Assembly: GCA_035691285.1 (NCBI GenBank)
Contig: DASSJI010000074.1
Coordinates: forward strand, 1 to 10,005
DNA: 10,005 nt
Source of the DNA: DATFEN01 sp035691285
GTDB lineage: Bacteria; Acidobacteriota; Vicinamibacteria; Fen-336
Reading direction: 5' to 3'
A program made the position numbers and the translations under genes. The notes under the pieces are model-generated. The model ran no database searches, was not told where the DNA came from, and saw only the letters and a program-made list of their open reading frames with translations. Below are positions 1 through 5,914 of the stretch, in pieces. Every line of letters begins with the position of its first letter. The stretch's first letter is position 1.

Positions 1-79
1 CCGGCCGGCGCTTGCGGCGCGCGAGCGCCCTGAGCTCGCTCTCGAGCTGCTCGTCGAGGAAGACCGTGGTCCGCTTCAT
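1..79 (-). CDS. Ribbon-helix-helix (CopG/VapB-like) DNA-binding protein, N-terminal part only
   Basis: Only the first 26 codons lie in the window and the gene continues past the left edge. The visible protein begins MKRTTVFLDEQLESELRAL and then turns very basic (ARRKRRP). A short beta strand with alternating polar and hydrophobic residues (TTVFLD), then an amphipathic helix, is the layout of the N-terminus of ribbon-helix-helix repressors, including VapB/CopG-type antitoxins. Such proteins dimerise through the strand and read DNA with it. The ATG is at 79-77 with no Shine-Dalgarno before it; a TANNNT box lies 7 nt upstream. It is co-oriented with the phosphatase gene, whose stop is 29 nt upstream. 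If it is an antitoxin, its toxin (often a PIN-domain RNase) would lie beyond the left edge, which cannot be seen. A stand-alone RHH regulator is the alternative. Confidence 0.68.
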   Translation of the reverse strand, partial: MKRTTVFLDEQLESELRALARRKRRP

Positions 80-80
80 A

Positions 81-102
81 TGACGTATGCTAGCATACGT
101 CA
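81..102. promoter_or_regulatory. Perfect 22-bp palindrome, probable operator of the RHH gene
   Basis: The half-site TGACGTATGCT is followed directly by its exact reverse complement, with no mismatch and no spacer. The element fills most of the 29-bp gap between the phosphatase stop and the RHH start and ends 1 nt before the start codon. It is conspicuously AT-richer than the surrounding DNA. RHH antitoxins and regulators commonly bind inverted repeats overlapping their own promoter, so autorepression is the natural inference. The repeat also contains the putative -10 box, so bound protein would block RNA polymerase. A transcription-termination role is unlikely, because there is no loop and no T-tract. 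Confidence 0.62.
87..92 (-). promoter_or_regulatory. Putative -10 box (TAGCAT) of a leaderless RHH transcript
   Basis: On the minus strand TAGCAT (92 to 87) fits TANNNT and is followed by exactly 7 nt and then the ATG at 79. This is the geometry described for leaderless genes in Actinobacteria and Deinococcus-Thermus. No Shine-Dalgarno lies between box and ATG. The palindrome carries a second copy of the box on the opposite strand, so direction is assigned from the gene. No -35 was identified. Confidence 0.4.
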
Positions 103-108
103 CGGCGG

Positions 109-1317
109 CTACAGCATCCGGGCCACGACCAGGGTCATGTCGTCGTGGGGCGAGGCGCCGTCGGCCCAGCCCTGGACCTCGCCCAGCATCGAGTAGAGCG
201 CGATGCGGGCGGTGTCGCGGCGGCTGCGCACGGCCGCCGCCTTGAGCCGCTCGAGGCCGAAGGGCTCGTCGCGGAGGCCGGTCCGGTCCGTCACCCCGTC
301 GGTGTAGAGCACCAGCATGTCGCCGCGCTCGAGCGACACCTGGGCGCGTTCGTAGCGGGCCGCCTCGAGCAGGCCCAGGACCGTGCCGCCGCGGTCGAGG
401 TCGTCGATCCGGCCGCCCTCGCGCACGACGAAAGGGTGGTCGTGGCCGGCGTTCACGTAGTCGAGGCGGCCCGCGCCGAGGTCGAGCATCGCGAAGAACA
501 GGGTGGCGAACAGGCCCTTGGGCGTGACCTCCCAGAACAGGCGGTTGACCCGCGCGACGAGCTCGCAGGGCGTGGCGTCTCCCAGGGCGAGCTGCGCGCG
601 CAGCCCCGCCTTGAGGGTCCCGGTCAGGAGCGCGGCCGGCACGCCCTTGCCCATCACGTCGCCGAGCGCGAGCCCGAAGCGGTCGCCGCCCAGCGGCACG
701 AGGTCGAAGAAGTCGCCGCCGATCTCGCGCACCGGGAGGAACTCCCGGGCCAGGTCGAAGCGCTGGTGCTGCAGCGGCGGCGGCAGCAGGCTGCGCTGGA
801 GGTGCGCCGCGAGCCGCAGCTCCTCGCTCATCCGGCGCGCCAGGGCCTCGGCCCGCTCCTGGGCCTGCTGCAGGTCCGCGTTCTTGCGCTGCAGCTCGTC
901 GACCACGCCCCGGGAGCGGAGCGCGTTGCGCAGGCGCGCCAGGAACGCCTCCTCGCCGCGGTCGGCCAGCACGAAGTCGTCGACGTGGTCGATCAGCTCC
1001 GCCACCACGTTCGTGCGGCGCGCCTCCTGGGCCAGCACGAGGATCACGGGCCGGCCCGGCCGCAGGGTCTCGCCGGCCTGCTCGAGGAAGCGGCTCAGCG
1101 GCTCCGGCGCCTGGTAGCCGTCGACCAGGATCGCCTCGACGTCGCCGGTCGCCAGCGCCGTCGCCGCGTCGTCGAGGGAGCCCGAGCGCACCTCGAACGC
1201 GGCCCGGAGGCCGGGGCCCGAGAGCAGCCCCTCGGGCACGCCCACCGCAAGAGCGCGGCGACGGGCGACCGCCGTCTCGCTCCGGCCCTCGACCTCCGCC
1301 GCAGTCCGCGCCTTCAC
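109..1317 (-). CDS. PP2C-type (RsbU/SpoIIE) serine phosphatase with degenerate N-terminal receiver domain
   Basis: A 402-residue predicted cytoplasmic phosphatase of the PPM/PP2C SpoIIE-RsbU class, which usually dephosphorylates anti-sigma-factor antagonists. Residues about 20-135 look like a response-regulator receiver. It keeps an Asp after strand 3 (ILVDGY, D66) but lacks the N-terminal acidic pair and the strand-5 Lys. Residues about 136-170 are a heptad-rich, probably coiled-coil linker. The catalytic domain spans about 171-402, starting with the RsbU-like AAHLQRSLLPP and carrying GGDFFD (D202), LALGDVMGKG (D220), NAGHDHPF, LYTDGVTD (D340) and HDDMTLVV (D392/D393), so the metal-binding acidic residues appear intact. 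The GTG start overlaps the regulator stop by 4 nt (GTGA), suggesting translational coupling; no good Shine-Dalgarno is seen. As last gene of the kinase-regulator-phosphatase operon it is probably an output or modulator. No anti-sigma or antagonist gene lies in the window, so its substrate is unknown. Confidence 0.9.
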   Translation of the reverse strand: MKARTAAEVEGRSETAVARRRALAVGVPEGLLSGPGLRAAFEVRSGSLDDAATALATGDVEAILVDGYQAPEPLSRFLEQAGETLRPGRPVILVLAQEARRTNVVAELIDHVDDFVLADRGEEAFLARLRNALRSRGVVDELQRKNADLQQAQERAEALARRMSEELRLAAHLQRSLLPPPLQHQRFDLAREFLPVREIGGDFFDLVPLGGDRFGLALGDVMGKGVPAALLTGTLKAGLRAQLALGDATPCELVARVNRLFWEVTPKGLFATLFFAMLDLGAGRLDYVNAGHDHPFVVREGGRIDDLDRGGTVLGLLEAARYERAQVSLERGDMLVLYTDGVTDRTGLRDEPFGLERLKAAAVRSRRDTARIALYSMLGEVQGWADGASPHDDMTLVVARML

Positions 1318-2000
1318 GACGGATCGACGAACTTGTAGCCGGAGCCGTGGATGGTCAGGACGTAGCGCGGCTCGGAGCCGCTGTCACCGATCTTCGCGCG
1401 CAGCTTGGCGATGTGGGTGTCTACCGTGCGGGTGGAAGGATAGTCCCCGTAGCCCCAGACGTCCTGGAGGAGCTGGTCGCGGGTCACCGTCTCGCCCTTG
1501 CGCTCGATCAGGTAGCGCAGGAGCTCGAACTCCCGAGGCGACAGCTCGAGGGCGGCTCCGGCCTTCGTGGCGCGATAGGTCTCGAAGTCCAGCTCGACGT
1601 CCCCGAAGCGATAGTGCGTGAGGTGCTTCTTCGAGCCGTCGGTGCGCCGCAGGATCGCGCGCACCCGGGCCAGCACCTCGCGGATCGAGAAGGGCTTGGT
1701 GACGTAGTCGTCCGCTCCCAGCTCCAGGCCCACGACCTTGTCGATCTCCTGGCCCCGGGCCGTGAGCATCAGGATCGGCATCTCGTGGCCCTCGGAGCGG
1801 AGCGTCTTGCAGACCTCGAGGCCCGAAAGCCGCGGCAGCATGATGTCGAGGACGACCAGGTCGGGCTTGTGCTCGCGAGCCCGCTCGAGCCCCGTGGCGC
1901 CGTCCGAGGCGGTGATGACCTCGTAGCCCTCGAACTCGAAGTTGTCGCGCAGCCCCATCACCATGTCGGGCTCGTCCTCGACGATCAGGATCTTGCTCAC
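1314..2000 (-). CDS. OmpR/PhoB-family response regulator
   Basis: A 228-residue two-domain transcription factor, the usual length for this family. The receiver (about 1-120) has the acidic pair E8/D9 in ILIVEDE, phospho-acceptor D52 in VVLDIMLPRLSG, T80 in LMLTAR and K102 in VTKPFS, so it should be phosphorylatable. The C-terminal winged helix (about 128-226) shows LSPREFELLRYL, the RDQLLQDVWG segment, the recognition-helix region TVDTHIAKLRAKIG (192-205) and the wing VLTIHGSGYKF. It starts with GTG overlapping the kinase stop (GTGA) and in turn overlaps the phosphatase GTG by 4 nt. The upstream kinase is almost certainly its cognate partner. It probably binds direct repeats upstream of target promoters; none were identified here. 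Confidence 0.96.
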   Translation of the reverse strand: MSKILIVEDEPDMVMGLRDNFEFEGYEVITASDGATGLERAREHKPDLVVLDIMLPRLSGLEVCKTLRSEGHEMPILMLTARGQEIDKVVGLELGADDYVTKPFSIREVLARVRAILRRTDGSKKHLTHYRFGDVELDFETYRATKAGAALELSPREFELLRYLIERKGETVTRDQLLQDVWGYGDYPSTRTVDTHIAKLRAKIGDSGSEPRYVLTIHGSGYKFVDPS

Positions 2001-3541
2001 GCGACACCTCGGATCGGCAGGGAGAGGGTGAAGGTGGAGCCCGAGCCCGGGGCGCTCTCCACCTGCACGGAGCCGCCGTGGGCCTCCATGATGTGCCGCA
2101 CCAGGCTCAGCCCGAGGCCGCTGCCCTTCGTGTCGTGCACCAGGCTGTCCTCGGCCCGGTAGAACTTCTCGAAGATCTTCTTCTGCTCGGACATCTCGAT
2201 CCCGATGCCGCGGTCGGCCACGCAGATGGAGACGCGCTCCTTCTCGACGCGCACCGCGATGCGGATCCGCTTGTCGTCCCGGCTGTACTTGATCGCGTTG
2301 TTGAGCAGGTTGATCAGGGCCTGGCCGAGCGCCTCCTTGTCAACCGCGATCTCGGGCAGGCCCTCGGGAACGTCCAGCTCCAGGGCGAAGCCCTGCTGCT
2401 CGATCTGGAAGCGATAGGCGTCCACGACCTCGTGGACCACGCGGGCGAGGTCGGTGGGGGCGAAGCGGTACTCCTTCTTGCCGGCCTCGATCCGAGAGAA
2501 ATCCAGGATGTTGTTGATGAGCTGGGTCAGGCGCTGGCTCTCCTTGTTGATGACGCGATAGTACTGGCGCGCCTTGTCGTCGCTGGGCACCCGGCCCAGC
2601 TCGAGCGTCTCGGCGAACAGCCGGATCAGGGCGAGGGGCGTCTTCAGCTCGTGGCTGACGTTGGCCACGAAGTCGCTCTTGAGGCGCGAGAGGTGCATCT
2701 CGCGCTGCACGTTGCCGTAGACGAGGAAGAGCCCGCCGGCCAGCATCACGTCGATGAAGCCGATGAGGGCCATCTTGCCGAGCGCCCAGCGCCTCACGTC
2801 CTGCTCGATGGAGCGGTCCTTGTAGCGCAGGTACAGGCGCAGGCCGCGCACCGAGGGAGCGGACATGACGCGCTTGACCTCGTAGAGGTCGTCGCGCCTC
2901 GCTGCCGTCTGGTACACGAGCGCCCCGTCGGCCTCGGCCACCCACACCACCCACGCGTTGTCGGGGTTCTGGAAGTCCTTCTCGAAGAACTCGCGCACCA
3001 GCTTGCGGTGCGCCTCGTCGCAGGCGAAGCGGAACTTGAGCACGCCCAGCTTCTCGCCCCCGGGGGCCGTCAGCGGCAGGGAGTCCTCGCCGTTCTCGCC
3101 CTCGTGCGACTCCCCGGTGGCGAGGGCCTCCTTGAGGACGTCCATGTCCCGCTCCCGCGTCGCGAGGGCGGCCGCCAGCCCGGCCACGGGCCAGCTCGCC
3201 TCCAGGCGCAGCACATCGAAGACGCTTCCCATCCCGGAGCCCTTGAGCGCCGCGCGGATCTCCTTGGGATCCCCGATCAGCAGCTTCTCGGTTCCCACGG
3301 TGCGCGCGGCCTCGAGGGCCCAGGCCTGCGCCTTCATCTGCAGGTCCTTCTCGACGTAGTAGAGGACCTTCTCGGCCTGCTTGTAGAGAGTCGCCTTCAG
3401 CGCGTCGGCGTGCTTGGGGATCGAGTTGAAGCTGACGACCGAGAGGGCGATCGAGGGCAGGAGGACCGCTCCGACGAAGAGCGCGATGAGGCGGTTCCTC
3501 GGATCGGAGACCGCCTTCGTCAGCGTCGGCGACGTCGCCAT
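1997..3541 (-). CDS. Membrane sensor histidine kinase (PhoR/ResE-like core, no HAMP)
   Basis: A 514-residue sensor kinase. TM1 is at about 18-40 and TM2 at about 255-277. They enclose a roughly 215-residue, probably extracytoplasmic sensor region (41-254) that I cannot assign to a family; a Cache/PAS-like fold is possible. The core is complete: H-box FVANVSHELKTPLALI with H297, N-box NLLNNAIKYS (N415), G1 DRGIGI (443-448), F-box IFEKFYRAEDS and G2 GSGLGLSL (473-480). Only about 20 residues separate TM2 from the H-box, so there is no room for a HAMP or cytoplasmic PAS linker. TM2 contains an Asp (D264 in GFIDVML), unusual for a membrane helix. The ATG at 3541 lacks a Shine-Dalgarno, but a TANNNT box (TACATT) lies 10 nt upstream. 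It is the first gene of the operon with the regulator and phosphatase. The signal it senses is unknown. Confidence 0.95.
   Translation of the reverse strand: MATSPTLTKAVSDPRNRLIALFVGAVLLPSIALSVVSFNSIPKHADALKATLYKQAEKVLYYVEKDLQMKAQAWALEAARTVGTEKLLIGDPKEIRAALKGSGMGSVFDVLRLEASWPVAGLAAALATRERDMDVLKEALATGESHEGENGEDSLPLTAPGGEKLGVLKFRFACDEAHRKLVREFFEKDFQNPDNAWVVWVAEADGALVYQTAARRDDLYEVKRVMSAPSVRGLRLYLRYKDRSIEQDVRRWALGKMALIGFIDVMLAGGLFLVYGNVQREMHLSRLKSDFVANVSHELKTPLALIRLFAETLELGRVPSDDKARQYYRVINKESQRLTQLINNILDFSRIEAGKKEYRFAPTDLARVVHEVVDAYRFQIEQQGFALELDVPEGLPEIAVDKEALGQALINLLNNAIKYSRDDKRIRIAVRVEKERVSICVADRGIGIEMSEQKKIFEKFYRAEDSLVHDTKGSGLGLSLVRHIMEAHGGSVQVESAPGSGSTFTLSLPIRGVA
2005..2010 (-). promoter_or_regulatory. 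Shine-Dalgarno GAGGTG for the response regulator GTG start
   Basis: On the minus strand GAGGTG lies 4 nt before the GTG at 2000, inside the last codons of the kinase gene. It supports the GTG start and the 4-nt overlap as a translational coupling site. Confidence 0.5.
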
Positions 3542-3551
3542 GGTTCGCCGG

Positions 3552-3557
3552 AATGTA
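3552..3557 (-). promoter_or_regulatory. Putative -10 box (TACATT) upstream of the histidine kinase
   Basis: In the 79-bp gap (3542-3620) before the kinase, the minus strand has TACATT followed by 10 nt and the ATG, with no Shine-Dalgarno between. This fits leaderless or near-leaderless initiation. A perfect TTGACA also occurs on the minus strand at 3605-3600, but the hexamer 17 nt downstream (GGCAAC) is a poor -10, and it is spaced too far to pair with TACATT. Promoter assignment is tentative. Confidence 0.3.
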
Positions 3558-3603
3558 CCATCGCGGCCACGTGAAGGTTGCCCGATTGCTGCAAGGCTTT
3601 GTC

Positions 3604-3620
3604 AAACGATGTTACGTCGT
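3604..3620. repeat. Short imperfect inverted repeat just after the membrane-protein stop codon
   Basis: AACGATG and CGTCGTT form 7-nt arms with one mismatch around a TTA centre. The repeat abuts the stop of the membrane protein gene (3623-3621) and overlaps the TTGACA at 3605-3600. It could be an operator for the signalling operon or a weak stem on the upstream transcript. There is no T-tract, and the score is low because short imperfect repeats arise by chance. Confidence 0.2.
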
Positions 3621-5408
3621 TCATCGGTAGCGGAACACGATGCCGTTCACCAGGCTTGCCGCGGCCAGTCCCGCCTGCGCCAGGAGCAACGCCGCGACAG
3701 CCAGCCGGCCTCCGCCTCCCCGCGCCCGCAGGCGACAGGCGCCTTCCGCCGCGAGGCAGGCCACCGCGGGCCCCAGCGCGAGCAGGTAGCGGACGGCGAC
3801 GGGGCTCACCAGCGCCGGCAGCATCGGCGCGAGCGCCCCACACGCGTAGGCGCGCACGTCGCGCTCCACTTCCGCGCCCCCCGTGTAGCGGGCGAACGGG
3901 AGCAGCGCGAGGACGGGGACTCCAAAGTCGCGGAGCATCGCGAACGCCTGATGGGCCAGCACTCCCGTGAAGCCCACGACGCCACCCCTCCCCTGCCCGC
4001 CCCCCTCCAGCAGGCGCGGCGCCTGCTCGAGCACGAGGCCGGCGTAGTGTCCGTAGTACCAGGCCGCCGCCGCGAGGCCGACGAGGAGGGCGAGCGCCCG
4101 CGCGCGTCCCGGGCGTCCGCGCCGGGCCATGAGGAGGGCGGCGACGACCGGGACCAGCACGATGGCCGACGAGAGGTGGCTCAGCGCCGCGAGGGCCAGG
4201 AGCGCGCCTCCGAGGGCGGCCCCGAGCGGCGTCCCGCCGGACCACCACGCGAGGAACATCAGCGTCGCCGACTGGCCGAAGGCGTTCGAGAGGTTGCCGG
4301 CGGAGTACACGTCGAAGCTCCCCGGGAGGACCTGGAGCAGGAGGACGGCCAGCGCCGCGCGACTCGCGCCGAGCGGCAGGAGGAGCCACAGCAAGGCGAC
4401 CGCCGCCAGGCAGCCGCCGAGCCCCGCGCCGGCGCGCACGAGGGCGACCGGATCCTGGCCCCAGCGCGCCAACGGCGCGAGAAGCGCATAGAAGGCCGAG
4501 CCGTACGGGATCCGGAACGGCCGAGCGTGCTGCGTGACGCTCGTCGGGAACCAGTCGCCGCCCGCGACGTCGCGGAGCACGTGGGCGTGGAACACCACGT
4601 CGCTCGCGACCATCACCGGCGAGGTCGCCGCGACGCCGTTGACGCCGAACGCGACGGCGAGGGACGCCAGCACGACGCCGGCGACGCCGCTGCCCGACGG
4701 CGCCCGGCGCAGCGCGAGCCGCGCGCCGAGGGCTGCGAAGGCCACCGCGAGCGCGAGCAGCCAGGGCAGGCGGCCGGAGTACGCCGAGCAGCCGAGGCCG
4801 TGAGGCCAGAGCGCCATGGCGGCCAGGAGCGCCGTGCCGCCCCCGACGGCCGCGCCGGGAAGGGCGCCCAGGCCCGCGGCCAGGGCGGCCGCCGCGGCCA
4901 GTCCGGCGGCGGCCCCCAGCCTGAGGCCGAGCGCGCCGGGCGCAGCCGAGGGCCGGAGCGGCGTCACGCGGACGAACCCGAGCAGGGCGCCGAGGTGGCG
5001 CTCGCCTCGCTGCATCGTCTCCGTGCGCAGCTCGACCGTGATGCGGCCGCCGCGCGGCACGGCCGCCTCGAGGACAGCCCGCGGGCCCGACGGATCGATC
5101 GCGCCGCGCACCTGCCCGTTCACGGCCACGAGCACGGGCGCCGCGTTCGAGCGCAGGCGCACCTCTATCGCGACGGGGCCTTCGGGGAGATCCTCGAAAC
5201 GCAGCGACGCGGCGCGGCCCGTCCAGCGGATCGGCCCCTCTCCGCCGGGCGGCAGCTCCCGCTCGTAGAGGCCCTCGTGGAAGAACGCGTCCTCGCTGCC
5301 CGCGGCGATCGAGGCGATCGGCGCGGGACCGAACCGACGCAACGCCGCTCCGAACGCCAGACCGGCGACCGCGGACAGGAGCACCGCGAGCGCCGCAGAG
5401 CGCGTCAT
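3621..5408 (-). CDS. Polytopic membrane protein, GT-C glycosyltransferase-like, with N-terminal extracytoplasmic domain
   Basis: A 595-residue protein. Residues about 5-23 form a signal anchor. Residues about 35-150 are a non-membrane, beta-rich region (for example SEDAFFHEGLYERELPPGG, then RWTGRAASLRF and alternating strands to RVTP) that resembles a carbohydrate-binding-like sandwich. From about 155 to the end there are roughly ten hydrophobic helices rich in Ala, Leu and Gly. Between early helices, the loop ASDVVFHAHVLRDV (268-281) puts an Asp-x3-His at the position where GT-C enzymes carry their catalytic acidic residue, followed by PYGSAFYALLAPLA. ALSHLSS (408-414) resembles the His-containing segment common in GT-C proteins. 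A lipid-linked-sugar transferase or uncharacterised surface-polysaccharide protein is likely; the exact family is unknown. The ATG at 5408 lacks a Shine-Dalgarno and has a TANNNT box 10 nt upstream. The gene is divergent from smpB and upstream of, but probably separate from, the kinase operon. Confidence 0.8.
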   Translation of the reverse strand: MTRSAALAVLLSAVAGLAFGAALRRFGPAPIASIAAGSEDAFFHEGLYERELPPGGEGPIRWTGRAASLRFEDLPEGPVAIEVRLRSNAAPVLVAVNGQVRGAIDPSGPRAVLEAAVPRGGRITVELRTETMQRGERHLGALLGFVRVTPLRPSAAPGALGLRLGAAAGLAAAAALAAGLGALPGAAVGGGTALLAAMALWPHGLGCSAYSGRLPWLLALAVAFAALGARLALRRAPSGSGVAGVVLASLAVAFGVNGVAATSPVMVASDVVFHAHVLRDVAGGDWFPTSVTQHARPFRIPYGSAFYALLAPLARWGQDPVALVRAGAGLGGCLAAVALLWLLLPLGASRAALAVLLLQVLPGSFDVYSAGNLSNAFGQSATLMFLAWWSGGTPLGAALGGALLALAALSHLSSAIVLVPVVAALLMARRGRPGRARALALLVGLAAAAWYYGHYAGLVLEQAPRLLEGGGQGRGGVVGFTGVLAHQAFAMLRDFGVPVLALLPFARYTGGAEVERDVRAYACGALAPMLPALVSPVAVRYLLALGPAVACLAAEGACRLRARGGGGRLAVAALLLAQAGLAAASLVNGIVFRYR

Positions 5409-5418
5409 CAGCGCTCGG

Positions 5419-5433
5419 AGTCTAAGCTAAGAT
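5419..5433. promoter_or_regulatory. Compact bidirectional -10 region between the membrane protein gene and smpB
   Basis: Only 35 bp (5409-5443) separate the divergent start codons. On the plus strand TAAGAT (5428-5433) is followed by 10 nt and the smpB TTG. On the minus strand TAGACT (5424-5419) is followed by 10 nt and the ATG at 5408. The centre TCTAAGCTAAGA (5421-5432) is a 12-bp palindrome with one mismatched pair. Neither gene has a Shine-Dalgarno. Any -35 contacts would fall in or near the opposite gene, so both transcripts are probably leaderless or nearly so. No experimental start site is known to me. Confidence 0.45.
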
Positions 5434-5443
5434 CGCGGGTGCA

Positions 5444-5914
5444 TTGGCGAAGGCTGGAGCGGACGGCGAGAAGGTCCTCGCGACGAACCGCAAGGCGTTC
5501 TTCAACTACCACATCCTCGAGCGGGCCGAGGCCGGCGTCGTGCTCCGGGGGACCGAGGTCAAGGCGATCCGCGAGGGCGGCCTCCACTTCCGCGACTCCT
5601 ACGTCGATTTCAAGGGCGGCGAGCTGTTCCTCGTCGGGGCCTCGGTGTCTCCCTACAGCCACGGCAACCAGCTCAACCACCCCGAGGAGCGCACCCGGAA
5701 GCTCCTGCTCCACAAGCGGGAGATCCTCAAGCTCGGGGGCAAGGTCACCGAGAAGGGCCTGACCCTCGTGCCCCTGCGGGCCTATTTCAGGAATGGCAGG
5801 GTCAAGCTCGAGATCGGCCTCGCCCGGGGCAAGCAGGTCCACGACAAGCGCGAGGCCATCAAGCGCAAGGACCTCGAGCGCGAGGCGCGGCAGGCGGTCC
5901 GCACCCGGCTCTAG
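5444..5914 (+). CDS. smpB: SsrA-binding protein SmpB
   Basis: A 156-residue protein, normal length for SmpB, which binds tmRNA and delivers it to stalled ribosomes for trans-translation. The family signatures appear in order: NRKAFFNYHI (15-24), GTEVKAIREG (36-45), SYVDFKGGELFLVG, NHPEERTRKLLLHKREI (78-94), GLTLVPLRAYF, KLEIGLARGKQVHDKREAIK, and a basic C-terminal tail that would enter the mRNA channel. The start is TTG at 5444: an in-frame TAA at 5423-5425 closes the frame upstream, and no ATG or GTG in frame lies between. There is no clear Shine-Dalgarno, but TAAGAT is 10 nt upstream. The tmRNA gene itself is not in the window. The stop TAG at 5912-5914 is shared through CTAG with the convergent pdxA. 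Confidence 0.98.
   Translation: MAKAGADGEKVLATNRKAFFNYHILERAEAGVVLRGTEVKAIREGGLHFRDSYVDFKGGELFLVGASVSPYSHGNQLNHPEERTRKLLLHKREILKLGGKVTEKGLTLVPLRAYFRNGRVKLEIGLARGKQVHDKREAIKRKDLEREARQAVRTRL

Noticed and set aside
2078..3574. Long plus-strand open frame opposite the histidine kinase
   Set aside because: The minus-strand kinase has complete catalytic motifs; the plus frame is a Leu/Val/Asp/His-rich mirror of it with no recognisable family.
3577..3605. TTGACA at 3605-3600 as the -35 of a standard promoter for the kinase operon
   Set aside because: The -35 is perfect, but the hexamer at 17-nt spacing is GGCAAC, a poor -10, and the better TACATT box is too far away to pair with it; kept only as a note.
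3414..5762. Very long plus-strand open frame (782 codons) running across several genes
   Set aside because: It lies antisense to well-supported genes, is Arg/Gly/Glu-rich low-complexity without any domain, and is the expected by-product of GC-rich codon bias.
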